From the NCBI GenBank assembly GCA_963775015.1, contig CAVZHI010000015.1, forward strand, positions 310,001-374,000: a stretch of DNA of 64,000 nt, written 5' to 3'. Of this stretch, positions 9,143 to 18,432 are shown one piece after another (the stretch's first letter is position 1; every line of letters starts with the position of its first letter). The translations under genes were made by a program, and so were the position numbers. This DNA is from JAEMQF01 sp963775015. Lineage in GTDB: Bacteria > Pseudomonadota > Gammaproteobacteria > Burkholderiales > Burkholderiaceae_C. The notes under the pieces are model-generated. The model ran no database searches, was not told the origin of the DNA, and saw only the letters and a program-made list of their open reading frames with translations.

Positions 9143-12100
9143 ATGCGCCTGAATTCCATCAAGTTGTCCGGTTTCAAGTCGTTCGCCGAGCCCACGCAGC
9201 TGCAATTGCCGGGCCGGTTGGTCGGCGTCGTCGGCCCGAACGGCTGCGGCAAGTCGAACGTGATGGACGCGGTGCGCTGGGTGCTCGGCGAATCGAAGGC
9301 GAGCGAGCTGCGCGGCGAGTCGATGCAGGACGTGATCTTCAACGGCTCGAGCCTGCGCAAGCCTGCGAGCCGCGCCAGCGTCGAGCTCGTCTTCAACAAC
9401 GACGACGCGCGCGCCGGCGGCCAGTGGAACCAGTTTGCCGAGATCGCCGTGAAGCGTGTGCTGACGCGCGACGGCACGAGCAGCTATTCGATCAACGGCC
9501 AGGCGGTGCGGCGCCGCGACGTGCAAGACGTGTTCCTCGGCACGGGTCTCGGCCCACGCGCCTACGCCATCATCGGCCAGGGAACGATCAGCCGCATCAT
9601 CGAGAGCAAGCCCGAAGAACTGCGTTTGTTCCTCGAAGAAGCTGCGGGCGTTTCCAAGTACAAGGAGCGGCGCCGCGAAACCGAGAACCGGCTCAAGGAC
9701 ACGCGCGACAACCTGATCCGCGTCGAAGACATCCTTCGTGAACTGAGCAGCAACCTCACGCGCCTCGAAGCGCAGGCCGAAGTCGCGAGCCGCTACACGG
9801 CGCTGCAAAAACGCGGCGAGCTTAGGCTGCACCAGCTGTGGTTTCTCAAGCATCGCGACGCGGCTAAGGAACAGGAGCGGCTGGCGAAGGCGGTCGCCGA
9901 GGCATTGAACGCGTTCGAGGAGCGCATGGCCGAATTGCGCCACGGCGAGGCCGAACTCGAAACCATCCGCCAGGCGCAGCACCAGGCGAACGAGGCGCTG
10001 CATGCATCGCAGGGCGAACTCGCGCAGGCGGCGCTCGAAGTGAGCCGCTTCGAAGAGCGGATCCGTTTTGTCATCGAAGGCCGGCAACGCCTCGAGCAAC
10101 GCCGCGTCGAACTCGCCGAACAAATGCGGCAGTGGGAGCAGCGCCGAGTCGAATCGCAAGCCGAGCAAGCCCAGGTGGCGACCCAGATCGGCGCCGCCGA
10201 TGCGCAGTGCGAGGCCCTCGTGGCGCGGGTCAGCGAGCAGGGCGACGTGATTCCCGGCCTCGAAGACCAGGTCGCCGCAGCGCAGGCCGCAGCCAACGAG
10301 CAGCGCAGCAGCGTTGCTGGCGTGCAGCAGCAGATTCAGGTGCTCGCCGAACAAGCGCGCCACGTCGAAGAACAACAACGCAACGCGCGGCAGCGCCGGG
10401 ACCGGCTCGTCGCTGAATCGGCCCAGCTCAGCGCCCCCGACGTCGCGCGCCTGGCGCAGCTTGAAGCGCAGACCGGCGCCGCCAAGCAGGAACAACAGGG
10501 CGCCGAAGCCAACCTGGCGGCGCTGAATCAAAGCGTTCCACAGCTCGATCAAGCGCGGCGCGACCTGCAGGACCAAGTCAACGGCGAAACCCGCAAACAC
10601 GCCGAGCTGAGCGCGCGCCTGGACGCGCTGCGCGCGTTGCAGGTGCGGGTTCAGACCGAGGGAAAGCTCAAGCCCTGGCTCGCGCGTCACGGCCTGGAGA
10701 GTTTGCAGGGCCTGTGGACGCGAATTCAGATCGAGGCCGGGTGGGAGACGGCGCTCGAATCGGCGCTGCGCGAAAAGCTCAACGCGCTCGAGGTCGGGCG
10801 CATCGAGACGGTGCGCGCGTTTGCCGCCGACGCACCGCCCGCCAAGCTGGCGTTCTACACGCCGCCGCAAGCGGCGATCCGCAATACGCACCAGACACTG
10901 CCGCGCCTGTCGGACCTGCTGCGCCTCGGTGACGCCGGGTTGCAAGCGCTGCTCAACGATTGGTTGGAGGGCGTCTACACGGCGCCCAGCGTCGACGCGG
11001 CGCTGCAAGCGCGCGCGCAGCTGACGCACGGCGAAGTCATCATGACTCGCGAGGGCCACGCGATCAGTCAGTTTGCGGTCGGCTTCTACGCACCCGACGC
11101 GGAGAACGCCGGCATGCTCGCGCGCGCCCAGGAAATCCAGAACCTCGAACGCCAGCTGCGCGCGCAGGGCCTGGTCGCCGAAGAGGCGCGCTCCGCGCTC
11201 GTACGCGCTGAAGCGGCTTACACCGAAGCATCGCAGCAGCTGGAGCGCTTGCGCCGCGAAGCGGCGGCGGCGCAAACGCGCGCGCACCAGTTGCAGGTGG
11301 AATGGCTGCGCCTGTCGCAGTTGTCGGAGCAGACGAATTCGCGCCGCTCGCAGCTCACTGAGGAGCTGGCGGAAATCGACGCGCAGGGCGAAGGCTTGAG
11401 CGAGCGTCGCGCCCTCGGCGAAGCGAGGTTCGAGGAACTCGACCAGCAGCTCGCGACGACGCAGGAACGCCATGCCGACCTGGACGAGGCGTTGCTCGAC
11501 GCGCAGCGGCAGCTGAACGCGGCGCGTGAGACGCTGCGCACGCTGGAACGCGAAGCGCAGGAAGCGGCGTTTGCGTCGCGCTCGCTCGCCGCGCGTCATG
11601 GCGAGCTCGAGCGCAACCTCGTCACTGCGGCGCAGCAGCTCGCCGCGACGGAACAATCGAACGAGCAGTTGAACGGCGAGCTGGAGCGACTCACCGACAC
11701 CGCGGCGCAGTCGGGCCTGCAGGAGGCGCTGGCGCTGAAGCTGGAGCGCGAAGCGGCGCTGGCGGCCAAACGCAGCGAGTACGACGACCTCAACCTGCGC
11801 CTGCGCAAGGCGGACGAGCTGCGCCTGCAGCGCGAGCAGTCGCTGCAGCCGCTGCGGGATCGCATCACGAAACTCCAGCTCGAAGAGCAGGCGGCGCGGC
11901 TGGGCGACGTGCAATACCTGGATCAGCTTCAGGCTGCGGGAGCCGACCTCGACATCTTGGGCGCCGGAATCGCCGCCGAAGGCGTGAAGCTCGCCGGGCT
12001 GCAGGGCGAGATCGATCGGATCCAGGGCGAAATCGCTGCGCTCGGCGCAGTCAATCTCGCCGCGCTCGAAGAACTGAACGTGTCGCGCGAACGCAAGACG

Positions 12101-12658
12101 TTTCTCGACGCACAGAACGCCGACCTGGTGGAGGCGATGAAGACGCTCGAAGACGCGATCCACAAGATCGACGTCGAGACGCGCGAGCTGCTGGGTGCGA
12201 CGTTCAACCAGGTCAACGAACACTTCGGCCGCATGTTCCCGCTGCTCTTCGGCGGCGGCGTCGCCAGGCTCGTGATGACGGGCGATCAGATCCTCGACGC
12301 CGGCGTGCAGGTGATGGCCCAGCCGCCGGGGAAGAAGAACAGCACGATCCATCTCATGTCGGGCGGCGAAAAGGCGCTCACCGCGATCGCCCTCGTGTTT
12401 GCCATCTTCCAGCTCAATCCGGCGCCGTTTTGCCTGCTCGACGAAGTCGACGCGCCGCTCGATGACGCGAACACGGATCGCTACTGCAAGCTCGTCACGG
12501 AAATGGCGAAGGGGACGCAGTTCCTCTTCATCAGCCACAACAAGATCGCGATGGAAATGGCCGAGCAGCTGATCGGCGTGACGATGCAGGAGCAGGGCGT
12601 GTCGCGCATCGTCGCGGTGGACATGCACGCTGCGGTGGCGATGGCGCAGGCGGCTTGA
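9143..12658 (+). CDS. smc: Chromosome segregation protein SMC
   Basis: The 1171-residue protein is the core ATPase of the bacterial condensin that compacts and segregates chromosomes with ScpA and ScpB. The N-terminal head carries Walker A GPNGCGKSN (31-39) and a Q-loop region near ALIGQGTISRII. Long coiled coils (about 170-510 and 670-1010) flank a hinge domain near 510-660. The C-terminal head has the ABC signature LMSGGEKALTAIAL (about 1069) and Walker B FCLLDEVDAPLDD. Length agrees with the SMC family. Three genes follow in the same direction (zipA-like, ligA, Nudix) with short gaps, so they probably form an operon; smc-zipA-ligA is a usual Burkholderiales order. Confidence 0.97.
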   Translation: MRLNSIKLSGFKSFAEPTQLQLPGRLVGVVGPNGCGKSNVMDAVRWVLGESKASELRGESMQDVIFNGSSLRKPASRASVELVFNNDDARAGGQWNQFAEIAVKRVLTRDGTSSYSINGQAVRRRDVQDVFLGTGLGPRAYAIIGQGTISRIIESKPEELRLFLEEAAGVSKYKERRRETENRLKDTRDNLIRVEDILRELSSNLTRLEAQAEVASRYTALQKRGELRLHQLWFLKHRDAAKEQERLAKAVAEALNAFEERMAELRHGEAELETIRQAQHQANEALHASQGELAQAALEVSRFEERIRFVIEGRQRLEQRRVELAEQMRQWEQRRVESQAEQAQVATQIGAADAQCEALVARVSEQGDVIPGLEDQVAAAQAAANEQRSSVAGVQQQIQVLAEQARHVEEQQRNARQRRDRLVAESAQLSAPDVARLAQLEAQTGAAKQEQQGAEANLAALNQSVPQLDQARRDLQDQVNGETRKHAELSARLDALRALQVRVQTEGKLKPWLARHGLESLQGLWTRIQIEAGWETALESALREKLNALEVGRIETVRAFAADAPPAKLAFYTPPQAAIRNTHQTLPRLSDLLRLGDAGLQALLNDWLEGVYTAPSVDAALQARAQLTHGEVIMTREGHAISQFAVGFYAPDAENAGMLARAQEIQNLERQLRAQGLVAEEARSALVRAEAAYTEASQQLERLRREAAAAQTRAHQLQVEWLRLSQLSEQTNSRRSQLTEELAEIDAQGEGLSERRALGEARFEELDQQLATTQERHADLDEALLDAQRQLNAARETLRTLEREAQEAAFASRSLAARHGELERNLVTAAQQLAATEQSNEQLNGELERLTDTAAQSGLQEALALKLEREAALAAKRSEYDDLNLRLRKADELRLQREQSLQPLRDRITKLQLEEQAARLGDVQYLDQLQAAGADLDILGAGIAAEGVKLAGLQGEIDRIQGEIAALGAVNLAALEELNVSRERKTFLDAQNADLVEAMKTLEDAIHKIDVETRELLGATFNQVNEHFGRMFPLLFGGGVARLVMTGDQILDAGVQVMAQPPGKKNSTIHLMSGGEKALTAIALVFAIFQLNPAPFCLLDEVDAPLDDANTDRYCKLVTEMAKGTQFLFISHNKIAMEMAEQLIGVTMQEQGVSRIVAVDMHAAVAMAQAA

Positions 12659-12708
12659 CCCAGCGCCGCGCGGCACACCCGGGCTGGAACTGACTTGGTG
12701 CGAACGAC

Positions 12709-13764
12709 ATGAGCAACCTCACGCTGGCGCTGATCGGCCTGGCCGTGCTCGTGCTTGTGGGCCTCGGGGCGCATGGTGTCTGGACGGCGCGCCTGGCGGG
12801 GCGCCGCCAACAGGCGACGATGCAAGTGCGGCACGCTCCCGCCGAACCGGGACTGGCCGGTGCGCCAGCCGGTGAGGCGGTGCTCGACACGCCGGCCTTG
12901 GCCGGCGGCGACGGGCTGCGCGCGAAGCGCCTGGCGGCGCGAATCGACCCGCTCATCGACGCGATCGCGACGCTTGCCGTCGAGGCGCCGGTCAGCGCCG
13001 AGCAGGTGCTGATGCACTTGCCGGGGTCGCTGCGTGCGGGCAGCAAGCCGTTTCTCATCGAAGGCCTGAACACTGCGAACGGTGAGTGGGAGCCGGTCGC
13101 AGCGGCGCAGTACTACAGCGAGCTGCAGGCCGGCGTGCAACTCGCGAACCGCAGCGGCGCGATCAACGAGATCGAGTATTCCGAGTTCGTGCACACGCTG
13201 CAGCACTTTGCCGATGCGCTCGGGGCGATGGTCGAGTTTCCCGACATGCTCGACGTCGTGGCGCGCGCGCGCGAACTCGATGCCTTTGCCGGCCAGCATG
13301 ACGCGCAGCTCGCCGTGCACCTGCGCGCGCGCAGCGCCGCGTGGTCGGTGGGCTTTGTCGTGCAGCACGCGTCGCGGCATGGCTTCGTTCCGGGCGCGGT
13401 GGCCGGGCGCCTCGTGCTTCCGGCCGGCGAAGACGCAGCGCCGCCGGTCGTGACGCTCAGCTTCGACGCGAACGCCGCACTCGCGGCGCTCGCCGACGAC
13501 GCGCAGCACAGCATCGTGCGCGACGTGACGCTGAGCTTCGACGTGCCGCAGACCGACCCGCGCTTTGCGCCGTTTGTCGCCTGGCAGGCGAGCGCGCAGG
13601 CGCTCGCGCTTGGCATGGACGCGGCGATCGTCGACGACCAGGGCCAGGCGATCAGCGAGGCGGGCTTCACGGCGATCGGTGACGAGCTCGACCAGCTCTA
13701 CGCCAGCTTGCGCGAACGCGACCTCGCTGCGGGATCGCTCGCGGCGCGGCGGCTCTTCAGTTGA
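12709..13764 (+). CDS. zipA: ZipA-like cell division protein
   Basis: This 351-residue protein has one N-terminal membrane helix (LTLALIGLAVLVLVGLGA, about 4-21), a variable Ala/Pro-rich linker, and a C-terminal domain of about 130 residues ending GDELDQLYASLRERDLAAG. This topology fits ZipA, which tethers FtsZ to the inner membrane through a C-terminal FtsZ-binding domain. Sequence identity to gammaproteobacterial ZipA is low, and the call rests largely on topology and on the position between smc and ligA, the standard place for zipA in Burkholderiales. The ORF begins 50 bp after smc and ends 26 bp before ligA. Confidence 0.78.
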   Translation: MSNLTLALIGLAVLVLVGLGAHGVWTARLAGRRQQATMQVRHAPAEPGLAGAPAGEAVLDTPALAGGDGLRAKRLAARIDPLIDAIATLAVEAPVSAEQVLMHLPGSLRAGSKPFLIEGLNTANGEWEPVAAAQYYSELQAGVQLANRSGAINEIEYSEFVHTLQHFADALGAMVEFPDMLDVVARARELDAFAGQHDAQLAVHLRARSAAWSVGFVVQHASRHGFVPGAVAGRLVLPAGEDAAPPVVTLSFDANAALAALADDAQHSIVRDVTLSFDVPQTDPRFAPFVAWQASAQALALGMDAAIVDDQGQAISEAGFTAIGDELDQLYASLRERDLAAGSLAARRLFS

Positions 13765-13790
13765 GAATCGGATCCGAACCAGGTCCGGCG

Positions 13791-15875
13791 ATGGCAGCAA
13801 CGCATTCGGTTTCGCCTGCGGCGCGCGCTGCGCAGTTGCGCGAGCTGTTGCAAGAGCACGCGCACCGCTACTACGTGCTCGACCTGCCGACGATTCCCGA
13901 CGCCGAGTACGACCGCCTGTTCCAGGAACTGCAAGCGCTCGAAGCCGCACACCCGGACCTGCAAAGCCCCGATTCGCCGACGCAGCGCATCATGGGCAAG
14001 GTGCTCGACGGGTTCACGCCGGTTCGCCACGCGGTGCCGATGCTCTCGATCCGCACCGAGACCGACACCGAATCCAGCGGTGCGCTCGCTTTCGACGCGC
14101 GGGTGCGGCGCGAGCTGGGTCTGAGCGAATTGGATCCGCCGCTCGACTACGCGGCCGAGCTCAAGTTCGACGGCCTCGCGATCAACCTGCGCTATGCATC
14201 GGGCGTGCTCGTGCAGGCGGCGACGCGTGGCGACGGCGAGAACGGCGAAGACGTGACGCAGAACATCCGCACCATCGGCCAGATTCCACTGCGCCTGCGC
14301 GGCGTCACCGCCCCGGTGCTCGAGGTGCGCGGCGAGGTCTACATCCGGCGCGATGATTTCGAACAGCTCAATGAACGCCAGCGCGCCCGGATCGCCCAGG
14401 GCGAAAAGGGCGAGAAGACGTACATCAACCCGCGCAACACGGCAGCCGGGGCGGTGCGCCAGCTCGATCCGGCGATCGCCGCGACCCGCCCCTTGAGTTT
14501 TTTCGCCTATGGTCTGGGCGAAGTGCAGGGCTGGGACGTTCCCGCCACGCACAGCGGCTTGCTCGATTCGCTGGCCGCCATGGGCCTGCCGGTGTGCGCC
14601 GAGCGCGAAGTGGTGACGGGCGCGCCGGGCCTGGTGAAGTTTCACCAGCGCGTCGGCGCGCTGCGCGATGCGCTGCCGTTCGACATCGACGGCGTCGTCT
14701 ACAAGGTCAACTCGCGCGAGTTGCAGCTGCGCCTCGGTTTCGTCTCGCGCGAACCGCGCTGGGCGGTCGCGCACAAATACCCGGCGCAGGAACAGATGAC
14801 GCTCGTGCGCGACATCGAGGTCCAGGTCGGGCGCACCGGCAAGCTCACGCCGGTGGCGAAACTGGAACCGGTGTTCGTCGGCGGGACGACGGTGAGCAAC
14901 GCGACGCTGCACAACGAAGACGAAACCCGGCGCAAGGACGTGCGGATTGGCGACACCGTGATCGTTCGCCGCGCCGGCGACGTGATTCCCGAAGTCGTTT
15001 CGGTCGTTCTGGAGCGGCGACCCGCCGACGTCGGCGAGCCTTTCGACCTGAACCAGAAGCTGCAGGGGCGTTGCCCGGTGTGCGGAAGCAGCATTGTTCG
15101 CGAAGAGGGCGAGGCCGACTGGCGCTGCTCGGGTGGCCTGTTCTGCGCCGCGCAGCGCAAGCAGGCGATCCTGCATTTCGCCGGGCGCCGCGCGCTCGAC
15201 ATCGAGGGCCTGGGCGACAAACTCGTCGAACAGTTCGTCGACGCCGGTCTGGTGCAGACGCTGCCTTCGCTGTATTCATTGAGTCTCGAGCAGCTCATGC
15301 TGCTGGATCGAATGGGCGAGAAGAGCGCAGCGAACCTGCTCGCCGCGCTCGCCGCCAGCCGCCGCACGACGCTGGCGCGCTTTCTCTACGCGCTCGGGAT
15401 CCGCCAGGTCGGCGAAACGACGGCGAAAGACCTGGCGCGACACTTCGGCAGTCTGGACCGGCTGATGCAGGCGAGCCTGGACGAGTTGTTGCAGGTGCCG
15501 GACGTCGGACCGATCGTCGCGCAGAGCATCCGCACTTTCTTCGAGCAAGCTCACAACCTCGAAGTGATCGCCGGGCTGCGCGCGGCGGGCTTGAATTGGC
15601 CGGAGCATGAACCGGTGCCAGCGGCGGTCGCGCTGCTCGCGGGCAAAACTTTCGTTCTCACTGGCGCGCTGCCGACGCTGTCGCGCGACGCGGCGAAAGA
15701 CCTGATCGAAGCCGCGGGCGGCAAGGTCACGGGTTCGGTGTCGAAGAAGACCGACTACGTCATCGCCGGCGCCGACGCGGGATCGAAGCTCGACAAGGCC
15801 CACGCTCTGGGTGTTGCCGTGCTCGACGAAGCCGGCCTGCAGCGCCTGCTCGGCGGCGCGGCCGACGCGACCTGA
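13791..15875 (+). CDS. ligA: NAD-dependent DNA ligase LigA
   Basis: LigA seals nicks between Okazaki fragments using NAD+. The 694-residue product has, in order, the Ia domain with YYVLDLPTIPDAEYDRLF, the nucleotidyltransferase domain with the adenylated lysine in AELKFDGLAINLRY (Lys125), the OB fold, a four-cysteine zinc finger (CPVCGSS near 428 and CSGGLFC), helix-hairpin-helix repeats (EGLGDKLVEQFV, GIRQVGETTAKDLA, VPDVGPIVAQSI) and a C-terminal BRCT domain starting near LLAGKTFVLTGALP. I chose the ATG at 13791, 26 bp after zipA; ten more residues upstream are possible but poorly supported. Confidence 0.97.
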   Translation: MAATHSVSPAARAAQLRELLQEHAHRYYVLDLPTIPDAEYDRLFQELQALEAAHPDLQSPDSPTQRIMGKVLDGFTPVRHAVPMLSIRTETDTESSGALAFDARVRRELGLSELDPPLDYAAELKFDGLAINLRYASGVLVQAATRGDGENGEDVTQNIRTIGQIPLRLRGVTAPVLEVRGEVYIRRDDFEQLNERQRARIAQGEKGEKTYINPRNTAAGAVRQLDPAIAATRPLSFFAYGLGEVQGWDVPATHSGLLDSLAAMGLPVCAEREVVTGAPGLVKFHQRVGALRDALPFDIDGVVYKVNSRELQLRLGFVSREPRWAVAHKYPAQEQMTLVRDIEVQVGRTGKLTPVAKLEPVFVGGTTVSNATLHNEDETRRKDVRIGDTVIVRRAGDVIPEVVSVVLERRPADVGEPFDLNQKLQGRCPVCGSSIVREEGEADWRCSGGLFCAAQRKQAILHFAGRRALDIEGLGDKLVEQFVDAGLVQTLPSLYSLSLEQLMLLDRMGEKSAANLLAALAASRRTTLARFLYALGIRQVGETTAKDLARHFGSLDRLMQASLDELLQVPDVGPIVAQSIRTFFEQAHNLEVIAGLRAAGLNWPEHEPVPAAVALLAGKTFVLTGALPTLSRDAAKDLIEAAGGKVTGSVSKKTDYVIAGADAGSKLDKAHALGVAVLDEAGLQRLLGGAADAT

Positions 15876-15884
15876 GACTTCGGC

Positions 15885-16682
15885 ATGGCGCCCTCGGCCC
15901 GGGCTCGGCAGAAGTGGCTCGCGGCGCTGCGCGAACGGGCGGCGACGCCGCCCCTGGTGCCGCGCTTCGACATCGTGGCAGGAAGCACGTCCGCACGAAT
16001 CGGGTCGATCGAAGCGAGTCTTGCGGAGTGCCTGTTCAGTGCCGGACTGCTGCGGCGCGAATCGACTTTGCAGTGGCGCGTCGACCCGCCGCTCGACCCG
16101 AGCCTGGCGGCGATTGCCTCGTGGCTGCGTGAAAAAGGAGTCGCCGGCCCGTGGCGCGACGAATTGTTGGCGGTGACCGATGCGATGTTCGAGCCGCTCG
16201 GCTCGATCGAACGCGCCGCCGTGCGCCCGCTCGGAATCACGACCTTCGCCGTGCACCTGGTCGCCGCGCGCAGCGACGGTCGGGTCTGGGTGCAGCAGCG
16301 CGCTCTGAACAAGGCCACCGATCCGGGCCTGTGGGACACGACGATGGGCGGCCAGGTGGGAGCGGGCGAATCGGTCGCCGACGCGCTGCTGCGCGAAACC
16401 TGGGAGGAGGCCGGGCTGCGCCCGGAGCAGTTGCACGGCCTGCAGTGGGTCGAGCAAATCCCGTTTCGCCGTCCGGTCGCCGAGGGTTATCTCGTCGAGA
16501 CCATCGACGTTTTCGAGGCAATCCTCGCCGATGCGCTGATGCCGAACAACCAGGACGGCGAAGTGCAGGGCTTCGACTGCCTTGCGCCCGACGCGATCTG
16601 GGAACGTTTGCTCGGCGAGGAATTCACGCTCGAAGCGGCGGTCATCCTCGCGGCCTGGCTGCAGCGCCAAGGTCTGGCGTAG
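15885..16682 (+). CDS. Nudix hydrolase with N-terminal DUF4743-like domain
   Basis: The 265-residue protein has an N-terminal region of about 110 residues resembling DUF4743 (of thiamine-pyrophosphokinase-associated Nudix proteins) and a C-terminal Nudix domain. The complete Nudix box GX5EX7REUXEEXGU is seen in GGQVGAGESVADALLRETW followed by EEAGL (about 155-178). Proteins of this type hydrolyse nucleoside diphosphate derivatives linked to another moiety; the substrate here is unknown. It starts 9 bp after ligA and is probably the last gene of the smc operon. It is convergent with the Na/Pi cotransporter. Confidence 0.85.
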   Translation: MAPSARARQKWLAALRERAATPPLVPRFDIVAGSTSARIGSIEASLAECLFSAGLLRRESTLQWRVDPPLDPSLAAIASWLREKGVAGPWRDELLAVTDAMFEPLGSIERAAVRPLGITTFAVHLVAARSDGRVWVQQRALNKATDPGLWDTTMGGQVGAGESVADALLRETWEEAGLRPEQLHGLQWVEQIPFRRPVAEGYLVETIDVFEAILADALMPNNQDGEVQGFDCLAPDAIWERLLGEEFTLEAAVILAAWLQRQGLA

Positions 16683-16698
16683 CTGAACCCGCCAGGCT

Positions 16699-18369
16699 TC
16701 AGATCGACTCGTCGTGCTGCGTCACGAGCTGCGAGTGGCGGATGCGGCTTTCGCGCAATGCGCCGGCAGACTCGAGGATCGGGTACGCGATCGAGCAGAT
16801 GTGCGAGTTGATGCGCTTGAGGTCGCTGATCAGGTCCAGGTGCAGCGAACTCGTTTCGATGCTTTGCGCCGTGTTGTCCTGCAGGCGCCCGATGTGGCTC
16901 GCCGCGAACTGGTGTTCGAGGATGCGAAAGCGCGCCTTCTCTTCGAGGAGCTTCTGCGCTTCGCGCACATGGCCTTCGAGGAAGACGCTCATCGCCAGGC
17001 GAAGGTTGGCGAGCAGCATGTCGTGCAGGGTGCAGATCTCGGCCATTCCGGCCTCGGAAAAGCTGCGGTTCTTGCGCACCTTCTTGTCTTCCACGTCTTG
17101 AATGACGCGCTCGATGATGTCGCCGATCTGCTCCATGTTGATCGTGAACGAGACGACATCGCTCCAGCGCCGGCTTTCGCGTTCGGAGAGTGCCTCGCGC
17201 GAGATTTGCGTCAGGTAGAGCTTGATCGCGGTGTAGAGCTCGTCGACCGTGTCGTCCATGGCGCGCAGCCGTTCCGCGAGCGCGAGGTCGTTGTTGCGGA
17301 TCACCGTCAGCATGCCGCGCAGCATCGTTTCCACGACGTCGGCCTGGCGCAGTGCCTCGCGCGCGGCGCAGCTGATCGCGAGCGACGGCGTCGCCAGCGC
17401 GACCAGGTCGAGATGGCGCGGCTTGAGCGAATTCGGGTCGCCTGCGCGCGCGGGCAGCCAGCGCACGACCCAGCGCCCCAACACGCCGGTGAAGCCGACG
17501 CAGAGCAAGGCCAGACACACGTTGAATCCGAGGTGGAACGCGACCACCTGATGGTGCACCGTGCCGACCCAATGTTGCAATTGGCCGAGCACTTGCGGCA
17601 CGAAGGGAATCACGAGCAGCGCGCCGAGCACCTTGAACAACAGGTTGCCCAGCGGCAGGCGTCGCACCTCGGGCGAAGCCCGGCTCGTCGCGAGCAGCCC
17701 GAGAACGCCGCTGCCCAGGTTCGCGCCGAGCACCAGGCCGAGGGCTGCGGTGATGGGCAGCATTCCGGTCGTCGCGAGCGTCGCGACGAGAAGCACGATC
17801 GCCAAACTCGAATAGGCGAGCACGGTGAGCGCCGCACCGACGACGATGTCGAGCAGGATCTCGTTCGGCAGCGCGGCGAGCATCGCGCGCACTGCCGGCG
17901 AATCGGTGAGCGGCTTCGTCGCGCCGACGATGAGTTGCAGCGCGAGGGTGATGAGCCCGAGGCCGATCAGCGCCCGGCCGATGCGCCCGGTCGCGCTGCC
18001 CTGGCTCGGAATGAAGAGCACGACACCAACGAAAATCAGCAGCGGCGACAACCACGACAGGTCGAACGAAAACACGACCGCCATCAGGCTGCTGCCGACG
18101 TCGGCGCCGAGCATCACAGCGAGCGCAGCGGGCGTGGACACGAGGCCGGTGCCGACAAAGCTCGCGACGATGAGGCAGGTCGCGGTGCTCGATTGCATGA
18201 TGCTCGTCACGCCCAGGCCGGCGAGCAGCGCCTTGGCGCGATTGCTGAAGCTGCGCGAGAGCACGCTGCGCAGGTTTTCGCCGAACACACGCAGCACGTC
18301 GGTGCGCACGATGTGCGTGCCCCAGACGAGCAGCGCGATCGCCGCGAGGAGGTTGAGCAGGTGCACCAT
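16699..18369 (-). CDS. Na+/phosphate cotransporter family protein with C-terminal PhoU-like domain
   Basis: The 556-residue inner-membrane protein carries two PNaS (SLC34-like) repeat domains over about residues 1-340, with many hydrophobic helices, and a cytoplasmic PhoU-like helical domain (about 350-540, with VVETMLRGMLTVIRNNDLAL and FTINMEQIGDIIERVIQDV). The first repeat has the QSS motif in TSIMQSSTATCLIV. In the second repeat the matching place reads LAYSSLAIVLLVA, where Tyr stands for the usual Gln. The family imports phosphate or related anions with sodium. The gene is convergent with the Nudix gene and lies 63 bp after the phoH-like gene. Confidence 0.88.
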   Translation of the reverse strand: MVHLLNLLAAIALLVWGTHIVRTDVLRVFGENLRSVLSRSFSNRAKALLAGLGVTSIMQSSTATCLIVASFVGTGLVSTPAALAVMLGADVGSSLMAVVFSFDLSWLSPLLIFVGVVLFIPSQGSATGRIGRALIGLGLITLALQLIVGATKPLTDSPAVRAMLAALPNEILLDIVVGAALTVLAYSSLAIVLLVATLATTGMLPITAALGLVLGANLGSGVLGLLATSRASPEVRRLPLGNLLFKVLGALLVIPFVPQVLGQLQHWVGTVHHQVVAFHLGFNVCLALLCVGFTGVLGRWVVRWLPARAGDPNSLKPRHLDLVALATPSLAISCAAREALRQADVVETMLRGMLTVIRNNDLALAERLRAMDDTVDELYTAIKLYLTQISREALSERESRRWSDVVSFTINMEQIGDIIERVIQDVEDKKVRKNRSFSEAGMAEICTLHDMLLANLRLAMSVFLEGHVREAQKLLEEKARFRILEHQFAASHIGRLQDNTAQSIETSSLHLDLISDLKRINSHICSIAYPILESAGALRESRIRHSQLVTQHDESI

Positions 18370-18432
18370 GGCGTCAATCGGGCTGGCGCTGCGCCACGCG
18401 AGCGCAGCGCATGCGGGCGGACCGTTTTTGCG

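Noticed and set aside
9071..12676. 1201-residue open frame opposite smc
   Set aside because: Shadow frame: Leu/Arg/Gln/Ala-rich composition from the complementary strand of coiled-coil codons, no motif, and SMC is complete on the other strand.
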